From positions 1 to 23,164 of the forward strand of contig USKV01000002.1 in assembly GCA_900555355.1 (NCBI GenBank): a stretch of 23,164 nucleotides of DNA, written 5' to 3'. Position 1 is the first letter of the stretch; each line of letters opens with the position of its first letter. The notes under the pieces are model-generated. The model did no database searches, was not told where the DNA came from, and was given only the letters and a program-made list of their open reading frames with translations. The stretch is from an uncultured Collinsella sp. (lineage in GTDB: Bacteria; Actinomycetota; Coriobacteriia; Coriobacteriales; Coriobacteriaceae). A program made the translations under genes and the position numbers. Of the stretch, positions 6,780 through 12,580 are shown piece after piece.

Positions 6780-7757
6780 ATGCCAAGTGCTCAGGAGCTA
6801 CAACAGCAATTTGGTGAATATCGAGGCGCTATGCCCCGTCCATCGGATTTCGATCTCTTTTGGAAGGACCGCATGGCCGAGGCCGACGCCGTCGAGCTCG
6901 ACTACGCGATTGAGGCGGCTTCGGTTGCGGATTCCGCGACCTGTCGGTTTTTCGACCTCTGGTTTACCGGCATGTGTGGTGCACGCCTGCATGCCAAGTA
7001 TCTCAAGCCGGTCTCGGAGGAGCCCGTGCCGCTGGTGCTTCAGTTCCATGGATATCCGGGTGCGAGCCGCAGCTGGTTTGAGCAGGCGTCGTTTGCTGGC
7101 ATGGGCATGGCGCTCATTGCTCTCGATTGTCCTGGCCAAGGAGGCCCCTCTGAGGACATTGGTGGATTTGCGGGCACGACGGTCGCGGGCCATATCGTCG
7201 CCGGTATCGACGGCGATCCGGCCAACCTCTACTATGTCCGCCTGCATCAGGATATCCGCATTCTGTGCCGTATCGTTCGCGAGCTCGAGGGCATCGATCT
7301 TACCCGCGTGTATGTGAACGGCGCATCGCAGGGTGGCGGTTTGGGTATTGCGACCTGCGCGCTCAATAGCGATTTGGTTGACCGCGCGGCCATCCTCTAT
7401 CCCTTCTTATCGGATTTCCGCCTGGTTTGGGATTTGGACGCCGACGATATTGCCTACGAGGGCCTGCGCTATTGGTCGCGCTGGTTTGACGAGGACTCGA
7501 CTCGTATCGAGGAAGCCTATGCCAAGCTGGCGTACTTTGATTCCAAGAACTTTGCCCCCATGGTCAAATGCCCCGTGCTGTTTGGCACGGGCACAGCCGA
7601 TATCGTCTGCCCGCCGGCGACGCAGTTTGCGGTCTACAACAACCTGACCTGCGATAAGCGTCATGAGTTCTTTGAGGGCTTTGGCCACGAGGAGATTCAG
7701 GACTTTGACGATCTGATCATTCCGTTTTTCTGTGAGGGAGGGGAGGCTCATGTCTAA
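6780..7757 (+). CDS. AXE1-family carbohydrate O-acetylesterase (alpha/beta hydrolase)
   Basis: Enzymes of this family (acetyl xylan esterase / cephalosporin-C deacetylase) remove O-acetyl groups from sugars and related compounds; they are usually cytoplasmic, and no signal peptide is seen. The 325-residue length is normal. The oxyanion-hole stretch LQFHGYPG is followed by the nucleophile motif GASQGGG with Ser183, then Asp274 in GTADIVCPPATQ and His303 in GFGHEE, the expected catalytic order and spacing. ATG 6780 is the best start although its GAAAGG (6759-6764) is 15 bases away. It overlaps the next gene by 8 bases. Sitting between a probable sialic-acid importer and an N-acetylneuraminate lyase-like gene, it may deacetylate O-acetylated sialic acid after import; that substrate is inferred, not shown. 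Confidence 0.88.
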   Translation: MPSAQELQQQFGEYRGAMPRPSDFDLFWKDRMAEADAVELDYAIEAASVADSATCRFFDLWFTGMCGARLHAKYLKPVSEEPVPLVLQFHGYPGASRSWFEQASFAGMGMALIALDCPGQGGPSEDIGGFAGTTVAGHIVAGIDGDPANLYYVRLHQDIRILCRIVRELEGIDLTRVYVNGASQGGGLGIATCALNSDLVDRAAILYPFLSDFRLVWDLDADDIAYEGLRYWSRWFDEDSTRIEEAYAKLAYFDSKNFAPMVKCPVLFGTGTADIVCPPATQFAVYNNLTCDKRHEFFEGFGHEEIQDFDDLIIPFFCEGGEAHV

Positions 7758-8601
7758 GTGCGAGAGCAATGTTGACGAGCTGATAGTCCCCGGGCTCGTG
7801 GGAATTCCTGGAACGGTTTCGTCAAGGCTCGCAGAATATCGGGGCTGGCGCGGTGACGTCCAAGCAGATGTTTCTGATTTGGAGGCATGCGCTTCGAATC
7901 TTGAGATTCAAGGCCTGGCCATTACGGCGATTGACTTTGCTAACCCCTGCGCCCGTTACTCGGAGGTCTCCTTTGAGCTCGGTGACGATACGATTCACGC
8001 TCGTTTGATTGAGCCTGTCGGTCGTGCCCGAGTATCTGAGCGCGTGCCGCTGTGCCTGATGTTCCACGACATCGATCGGCCTGTGCGCGGCTGGCATCAC
8101 ATGACGAGATTTGCCGCCATGGGGTATGCCGTTCTCGCGCTGGATGACGATGTTGCTGGTGCGGACGACCTGCATCAGGGGATTACCTCGCCTGCTTTTG
8201 TCGAGCGCGTCCGTTGGGGCTGCGCGTTGGTGAAGGTCGCGCGCAATCTTGATGGCATGGACCCCGATCGCATTTTTGCGTGGGGCGAGGGCCTTGGCGG
8301 CGGTGTCGCGCTGGCGGTTTCCGCCTTGGACAAGTGCGGCCTTGCCTGTACAGCGGTTGCCAACCCGCTGCCCGGCGGCCTCGAGGTGCTGTCGTCTCGT
8401 GTGCGCGGCTCGGTGCTCATGGGCACTTCGCTCATGGATACCGCGAGCGACCCCAAGGGCCAGTTCGCCGTATTCAACGGTCTTGAGCGTGACCGGAGGC
8501 ATATCATCTATGCCAAATACGCTCACGAGCGCATCAATGCGTTCGAAAACGAAGTCGTCGACTTCTTTAACCAAACGTTCTACCCGTGTTCTTTGGCCTA
8601 G
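7750..8601 (+). CDS. AXE1-like paralogue lacking the catalytic serine (probable pseudo-esterase)
   Basis: This is a 283-residue diverged copy of the preceding esterase, translated from ATG 7750 with GGGAGG (7741-7746) and overlapping it by 8 bases. Alignment by eye is clear at both ends of the catalytic region: YVNGASQGGGLGIA corresponds to FAWGEGLGGGVALA, and the C-terminal block ending in QFAVYN matches QFAVFN. The nucleophile position is Gly181 (GGC) instead of Ser, and the oxyanion HG is HD in FHDIDRP. Asp230 and His259 remain, 29 residues apart as in the active copy. The segment between nucleophile position and Asp is about 42 residues shorter. The frame is intact, so it is a maintained protein rather than a decayed gene. 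It could be a regulatory or structural partner of the active esterase; function unknown. Confidence 0.8.
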   Translation: MSKCESNVDELIVPGLVGIPGTVSSRLAEYRGWRGDVQADVSDLEACASNLEIQGLAITAIDFANPCARYSEVSFELGDDTIHARLIEPVGRARVSERVPLCLMFHDIDRPVRGWHHMTRFAAMGYAVLALDDDVAGADDLHQGITSPAFVERVRWGCALVKVARNLDGMDPDRIFAWGEGLGGGVALAVSALDKCGLACTAVANPLPGGLEVLSSRVRGSVLMGTSLMDTASDPKGQFAVFNGLERDRRHIIYAKYAHERINAFENEVVDFFNQTFYPCSLA

Positions 8602-8627
8602 ACGGCCTGGACACTGCCAACAAGAGT

Positions 8628-8646
8628 GGGTGGCATAGGGCCGCCC
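8628..8646 (+). other. Short GC-rich hairpin before the aldolase gene
   Basis: GGGTGGC (8628-8634) pairs with GCCGCCC (8640-8646) over 7 bp with one G-U and loop ATAGG. It lies between the stop of the pseudo-esterase and the ribosome site of the aldolase, and there is no T-run. A processing or partial attenuation element is possible. Confidence 0.35.
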
Positions 8647-8669
8647 GCCAGACAACTAAGGAGATTCTT

Positions 8670-9590
8670 GTGGCAACTCAGAAATTCACCGGCGTTATCC
8701 CTCCCGTCGTTGTTCCCGATACCGAAGACCACCAGCTTGATGTTGCCTCCTTTGAGCGCAGCATCAACCGCATGATCGATGCCGGCGTCGATGGCCTGTT
8801 CTTCCTGGGCTCCTCGGGCGAGGTCGTCTTCTCCACCGACGAGCGCCGTCGCCAGATTGTCGCCGAGGCCGTGCGCATCGTCGACCACCGCGTTCCCGTT
8901 CTGGTCGGCATCATCGATACCGAGACCGAGCGCATGATCGAGCATGGTAAGGTCGCTCAGGAGCTGGGCGCCGATGCGCTTGTCGCCACCTGCCCGTTCT
9001 ATGCCCTGCAGGGCATGACCGAGGTCGAGGAGCACTTCCGCATCCTGCACGAGGAGCTCGACCTGCCCATCTTCGCCTACGACATCCCCGTGTGCGTCCA
9101 CACCAAGCTCCCCTGGAAGCTCCTTGCCAAGCTCGGCGCCGAGGGCGTCCTGGCCGGCGTCAAGGATTCCTCGGGTGATGACATCTCGTTCCGCTACCTC
9201 GTTCAGGAGAACGAGAAGAACGGCCACCCGATGAGCATCCTCACCGGTCACGAGGTCGTCGTTGACGGTGCCTACCTCGGTGGCGCCGACGGTTCCGTCC
9301 CGGGTCTCGCCAACGTTGAGCCCGAGGGCTACGTGCGTCAGTGGAAGGCCGCTCAGGCCGGCGACTGGGCTACCGTCAAGGCCGAGCAGGATCGCCTCAA
9401 CGAGATCTCCCACATTTGGGATGTCACCTCGGGCGTCCAGGGCTATGCCGGTGGTGTCGGCGCCTTCAAGACCGCTATGAACCTCATGGGCATCTTCGAC
9501 AGCCCGACCATGCCGCGCCCGGTGAAGGCCATGACCGGCGAGAACGTCGAGGCGATTAAGAAGGTCCTCCAGGACAACGGTCTCCTGTAA
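8670..9590 (+). CDS. nanA: Aldolase of the N-acetylneuraminate lyase/DapA superfamily, probable sialic-acid lyase
   Basis: Class I aldolases of this family cleave or form a pyruvate C-C bond through a Schiff-base lysine; N-acetylneuraminate lyase splits sialic acid into ManNAc and pyruvate. GTG 8670 is the start because AAGGAG (8658-8663) is 6 bases upstream and the protein then begins like the family (FTGVIPPVV). The 306-residue length fits. Visible active-site elements are GSSGE from residue 47, Tyr137 in AYDIP and Lys165 in GVKDSS; Tyr137 and Lys165 have the same numbers as in E. coli NanA. The motif is not classical NanA (GSTGE, YNIP), so dihydrodipicolinate synthase or another keto-acid aldolase is possible from sequence alone. 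A ROK kinase and nanE directly downstream favour the sialic-acid role. Confidence 0.75.
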   Translation: MATQKFTGVIPPVVVPDTEDHQLDVASFERSINRMIDAGVDGLFFLGSSGEVVFSTDERRRQIVAEAVRIVDHRVPVLVGIIDTETERMIEHGKVAQELGADALVATCPFYALQGMTEVEEHFRILHEELDLPIFAYDIPVCVHTKLPWKLLAKLGAEGVLAGVKDSSGDDISFRYLVQENEKNGHPMSILTGHEVVVDGAYLGGADGSVPGLANVEPEGYVRQWKAAQAGDWATVKAEQDRLNEISHIWDVTSGVQGYAGGVGAFKTAMNLMGIFDSPTMPRPVKAMTGENVEAIKKVLQDNGLL

Positions 9591-9593
9591 AGC

Positions 9594-9688
9594 TTCCCCA
9601 GGCACCCGATCTTGAGGCTCAAGTGGTCGGGCGTGACCCATTAGGTCAACGCCCGACCACTTTCACCCCAACCTCGGGCACCTGGGAA
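9594..9688 (+). repeat. Large nested inverted repeat in the aldolase-kinase gap
   Basis: The core AAGTGGTCGGGCGT (9621-9634) is perfectly complementary to the 14 bases 9649-9662; inside it GACC/GGTC (9635-9638, 9644-9647) close a 5-base loop. An outer arm pairs CCCAGG..CCCGA (9597-9609) with TCGGG..CCTGGG (9674-9686), and CTTGAG/CTCAAG (9611-9623) offers an alternative small hairpin overlapping the 5' end of the core. The whole element spans about 90 bases. It lacks a T-run, so it is not a standard intrinsic terminator; it could be a stability or attenuation element, an operator, or a copy of an interspersed repeat. Confidence 0.6.
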
Positions 9689-9762
9689 ACCTTTATCAAG
9701 CTGCGGCGATAACACCGCCTTCATTTCCTGTAGTTGTTGTTTTGTCTCCGAAGGAGAACGAC

Positions 9763-10728
9763 ATGGAGAACAAGTACGTCTGCTCTGTCGATATCGGCGG
9801 AACTAAGATCGCGACCGCCATTATGGAGTACCCGGCTGACGGCAGCGTGCCCCATCCCGTTTTTGAGGCCGAGGTTCCTACCGAGGCCCAGGAGGGCGGC
9901 GAGGCCGTCTTCCAACGTATCGAGGCGTCCATCAAGGCTGCTCTTGAGGCGAATCCCGATGTCGAGGTCCTCGGTGTCGGTATCGGTGCCGCAGGCGTCG
10001 TCGATCCCAAGACGGGCGCCATCGCGTATGCCAACGAGATTATGCCCGGCTGGTCCGGCGTTCAGTTGGGGCCGCGTCTGCGCGAGGACCTTGGTCTCCC
10101 CATTGCCGTTGTGGGCGACGTGCAGGCTCATGCTCTGGGCGAGGCCCACTGGGGCGTCGGCAAGGGCAAGTTCTCCGTCTTGTGCCTGGGCATCGGCACG
10201 GGCATCGGCGGCGCATATGTCGAGAACGGCCGTGTGATGCAGGGCTTCCATGGTGCTGCCGGTCATATGGGCCACATCGAGTGCTCGGCTGCCGCCGGCA
10301 TTCCCTGCGCCTGCGGACGTTCCGGTCATCTTGAGTCGGTTGCTTCGGGCACTTCCATTGGTCGTATGTACGATGAGCGCTTTGGTCGCGTCGACCCCAG
10401 CCGTCCTTCGGTCGGTCGCGATGTGAACGACCTGTGCCGTGCGGGCGACGCAAAGGCGACCGAGGTCATCCATGACGCCGGCTTTGCGCTGGGTGCCAGC
10501 TTGGGCTCGCTCGCTAACATCTTGGATCCCGAGGTCATCGTGCTTTCGGGCGGCGTGATTCACCAAGGTCCCGATTGGCGTTCACAGACGTGGAAGGATT
10601 CGGTGCACGAGGGCTATGCCAGCCAGGCGCTCGATCCGCTTCAGGACACGCCGATTCTCATTGGTTCTCTGGAGGGCGACGCTCCGCTCATCGGTGCCGC
10701 CGAACACCTTCTTGCATCGTTGAAGTAA
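9763..10728 (+). CDS. nanK: ROK-family sugar kinase, probable N-acetylmannosamine kinase
   Basis: ROK kinases phosphorylate hexoses or N-acetylhexosamines at the 6-hydroxyl; in this position it would turn ManNAc into ManNAc-6-phosphate. ATG 9763 follows AAGGAG (9751-9756) by 6 bases; an upstream TTG would overlap that site. The 321-residue protein shows the phosphate loop VDIGGTK (Asp10), the catalytic Asp119 in VVGDVQAHALGE (family consensus NDxN, here GDVQ), the nucleotide loop GIGTGIGGA, and the ROK metal motif with His168/171 and CACGRSGHLE, where the third cysteine is His189. No DNA-binding domain is present, so it is an enzyme rather than a NagC-like repressor. Glucokinase is the main alternative; the adjacent nanE argues for ManNAc. 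Confidence 0.82.
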   Translation: MENKYVCSVDIGGTKIATAIMEYPADGSVPHPVFEAEVPTEAQEGGEAVFQRIEASIKAALEANPDVEVLGVGIGAAGVVDPKTGAIAYANEIMPGWSGVQLGPRLREDLGLPIAVVGDVQAHALGEAHWGVGKGKFSVLCLGIGTGIGGAYVENGRVMQGFHGAAGHMGHIECSAAAGIPCACGRSGHLESVASGTSIGRMYDERFGRVDPSRPSVGRDVNDLCRAGDAKATEVIHDAGFALGASLGSLANILDPEVIVLSGGVIHQGPDWRSQTWKDSVHEGYASQALDPLQDTPILIGSLEGDAPLIGAAEHLLASLK

Positions 10729-10745
10729 ACATAACTACCAAGTGC

Positions 10746-10843
10746 GCCTTCTGAGGTGCCGCAGATTGACGTGAAAGAGGAGCGAAGCGTACTTCGGTAC
10801 GCGAGCGACGGTTTGAACGTCAAGGTGCGGTGTCTCAGAAGGC
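10746..10843 (+). repeat. 98-base near-perfect hairpin with UUCG-capped tip between nanK and nanE
   Basis: Bases 10746-10763 pair with 10826-10843 over 18 consecutive positions (15 Watson-Crick and 3 G-U). After a 2x2 internal loop, TTGACGT (10766-10772) pairs with ACGTCAA (10817-10823). An asymmetric purine-rich loop follows, then GCGTAC-TTCG-GTACGC (10787-10802), a stem closed by the very stable C(UUCG)G tetraloop. Such architecture suggests a transcribed structured RNA, a dispersed REP/MITE-like element or an intercistronic processing site. There is no T-run for intrinsic termination. I cannot assign it to a known RNA family. Confidence 0.65.
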
Positions 10844-10868
10844 TGTTTTGAGAAAGGTTGAGTCGAAC

Positions 10869-11555
10869 ATGACCGTCGATCCTTTGATTCAATCCCTGAA
10901 GGGCAAGCTCGTCGTGAGCGTTCAGGCGTATATGGGCGAGCCGCTTCGCACGCCCGAGACCATGGCTCAAATGTCTCGCGCTTGCGAGCTCGGCGGCGCC
11001 GCCGCTATTCGCTGCCAGGGCCTTGCCGACATCGCCGCCATTAAGGGCCGCTGCGAGGTCCCCGTCATCGGCTTGTGGAAGGATGGTCACGAGGGCGTCT
11101 ACATCACGCCAACGCTGCGCCACGCTCGCGCCTGCGTTGCCGCCGGTGCCGATATCGTGGCAATTGATGCCACTGATCGCCCACGTCCCGATGGCAAGAC
11201 CGTCGAGGACACCTTCCGTCCGCTGCACGAGGAGGGCGTGCTCCTGATGGCCGACTGTGCCACCATCGAGGATATTCGTCGTGCTGTCGACATGGGCTTC
11301 GACCTGGTGTCCACCACGCTTTCTCATGGTGTTGCCGCTATCGACTGCACCATGGCCGATGGCCCCGATTTGCCGCTTCTGCGTCAGGCGACCGAGGAGT
11401 TCCCCGGTCTCCCCATCATCTGCGAGGGCCGCGTGCACACGCCCGAGGAGGCCCGCGCCGCGATTGATGCGGGCGCCTGGGCCGTTGTCGTCGGCACCGC
11501 CATCACGCACCCCACGAGTATTACAAGTTGGTTCAAGGCTGCGCTTGAGGCGTAA
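10869..11555 (+). CDS. nanE: N-acetylmannosamine-6-phosphate 2-epimerase
   Basis: NanE converts ManNAc-6-phosphate to GlcNAc-6-phosphate in the cytoplasm, the step that joins sialic-acid breakdown to amino-sugar metabolism. ATG 10869 is preceded by GAAAGG (10852-10857); the GTG at 10830 lies inside the upstream hairpin and is not preferred. The 228-residue length is typical. Family features of this TIM-barrel enzyme are visible: LVVSVQAYMGEPLRTPE at the N-terminus, AAAIRCQGLADI, PVIGLWKDGHEGVYITPT with the conserved Lys, VAIDATDRPRPDGKT, and the phosphate-binding end PIICEGRVHTPEEARAAID and AVVVGTAITHP. This is the most specific marker that the island handles sialic acid or ManNAc. nagA and nagB, needed next, are not in the window. 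Confidence 0.93.
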   Translation: MTVDPLIQSLKGKLVVSVQAYMGEPLRTPETMAQMSRACELGGAAAIRCQGLADIAAIKGRCEVPVIGLWKDGHEGVYITPTLRHARACVAAGADIVAIDATDRPRPDGKTVEDTFRPLHEEGVLLMADCATIEDIRRAVDMGFDLVSTTLSHGVAAIDCTMADGPDLPLLRQATEEFPGLPIICEGRVHTPEEARAAIDAGAWAVVVGTAITHPTSITSWFKAALEA

Positions 11556-11582
11556 GACAGGCCTCGTATCCGCTTGGGGCGG

Positions 11583-11588
11583 TATACT
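11583..11588 (+). promoter_or_regulatory. Candidate -10 element for rapZ
   Basis: TATACT lies 66 bases before the rapZ ATG in the nanE-rapZ gap. I see no convincing -35 hexamer at 16-18 bases upstream, so the call rests on the -10 alone. If real, the transcript would begin about ten bases before the hairpin at 11607-11635. Confidence 0.3.
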
Positions 11589-11606
11589 CAATAAAGGCAA
11601 TTGATC

Positions 11607-11642
11607 GCGCGGGATCCGCTGGCCGGGTCCCGCGCTTGTTTT
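11607..11642 (+). terminator. Terminator-like hairpin directly before the rapZ ribosome site
   Basis: GCGCGGGATCCG (11607-11618) pairs with CGGGTCCCGCGC (11624-11635) over 12 bp with one G-U and a 5-base loop, followed by TTGTTTT. It would end the nan operon, yet the T-run runs straight into AGGAGG (11643-11648) of rapZ. It may act as a partial terminator or attenuator. Confidence 0.65.
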
Positions 11643-11653
11643 AGGAGGCACAC

Positions 11654-12574
11654 ATGCAAAAGGGAGATGCCATGGATGCGGCGGAGCGCTCGGAGCGCAT
11701 CCCCGATATCGTCATCATCACCGGAATGTCCGGATCGGGCCGAACGCAGGCCATGCATGTGTTCGAGGACATGGGCTATTTTTGCATCGACAACTTGCCT
11801 CCGCGTCTGATCGCCCAGCTTGCCGAACTCGTCGGCATCAATACGGGCGTGGGCAGGCATCTTGCCGTCACCTGCGACCTGCGCAGCCAGGGTTTGTTCG
11901 ATGAGCTGCTCGATGCCGTTGCCGCACTCGAGGAGCGCGAGATGAGCTGTGACATCGTGTTTCTCGAGGCCTCTGACGAGGTGCTGATCCGTCGTTATAG
12001 CGAAAATCGCCGCCGCCATCCCATTGCCAAGCCGGGGGAGACTACGGCCGATGCCATTCAGCGCGAGCGCCTTCAGCTACAGGGCGTGCGCGACCGAGCC
12101 GATATGATTATCGACACGAGCCGTCTGCGCACCTCTGCGCTGCGCAACAAGCTGCGTATGGCGTTCTCCGAGTTGTCCGACCAGCAACTCATGGACGTTC
12201 ACGTGTTCTCGTTTGGCTTTAAGCACGGTATGCCCGTTGAGGCGGACATTATGATCGACGTTCGCTTCCTGCCCAATCCGTTCTACGATCCCGAGATGCG
12301 CACCATGACCGGTCTTGATAAGAAGGTCTCCGACTTTGTTCTGGACCATCCCAAGACCCAGGAGTTCTGGAAGGCCTGGACGCAGCTGCTCGATACGGTC
12401 ATGCCCGGCTATATCGCGGAGGGCAAGCCGCAGCTCTCTATTGCCATCGGTTGCACGGGCGGTCAGCACCGCAGCGTTGCCATCGCCGAGGCCACGGCAC
12501 GTTATTTGGAAGGCGCCCAATATCACGTGAGCATTTCCCATCGCGACCTGTCGCGCGCCAACACGAAAGCATAG
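11654..12574 (+). CDS. rapZ: RNase adapter / nucleotide-binding protein RapZ (YvcJ)
   Basis: RapZ-family proteins are P-loop nucleotide-binding proteins. In E. coli RapZ binds glucosamine-6-phosphate and steers small-RNA decay controlling GlmS; in Gram-positives (YvcJ) the role is less clear. ATG 11654 has AGGAGG 5 bases upstream; ATG 11672 with its own AGGGAG is a second possible start, giving a product 6 residues shorter. The 306-residue product shows the P-loop ITGMSGSGRT (Arg where many have Lys, a common variant), the family signature EDMGYFCIDNLPP, FLEASDEVLIRRYSENRRRHP, DTSRL, and the conserved C-terminal DVRFLPNPF and GCTGGQHRSVAIAE. whiA follows 6 bases later, a partnership conserved across Gram-positives. 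Confidence 0.95.
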   Translation: MQKGDAMDAAERSERIPDIVIITGMSGSGRTQAMHVFEDMGYFCIDNLPPRLIAQLAELVGINTGVGRHLAVTCDLRSQGLFDELLDAVAALEEREMSCDIVFLEASDEVLIRRYSENRRRHPIAKPGETTADAIQRERLQLQGVRDRADMIIDTSRLRTSALRNKLRMAFSELSDQQLMDVHVFSFGFKHGMPVEADIMIDVRFLPNPFYDPEMRTMTGLDKKVSDFVLDHPKTQEFWKAWTQLLDTVMPGYIAEGKPQLSIAIGCTGGQHRSVAIAEATARYLEGAQYHVSISHRDLSRANTKA

Positions 12575-12580
12575 GTCTGC

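Noticed and set aside
2908..6786. Minus-strand open frame of 1292 codons antisense to four transporter genes
   Set aside because: It lies exactly opposite well-conserved ABC genes, its translation is Gly/Asp/Leu-rich without any domain, and such antisense frames are expected from strong GC-ending codon bias.
10830..10868. Upstream GTG start for nanE
   Set aside because: It lies in the 3' arm of the large hairpin, has no ribosome site, and the added residues do not match NanE; ATG 10869 has GAAAGG upstream.
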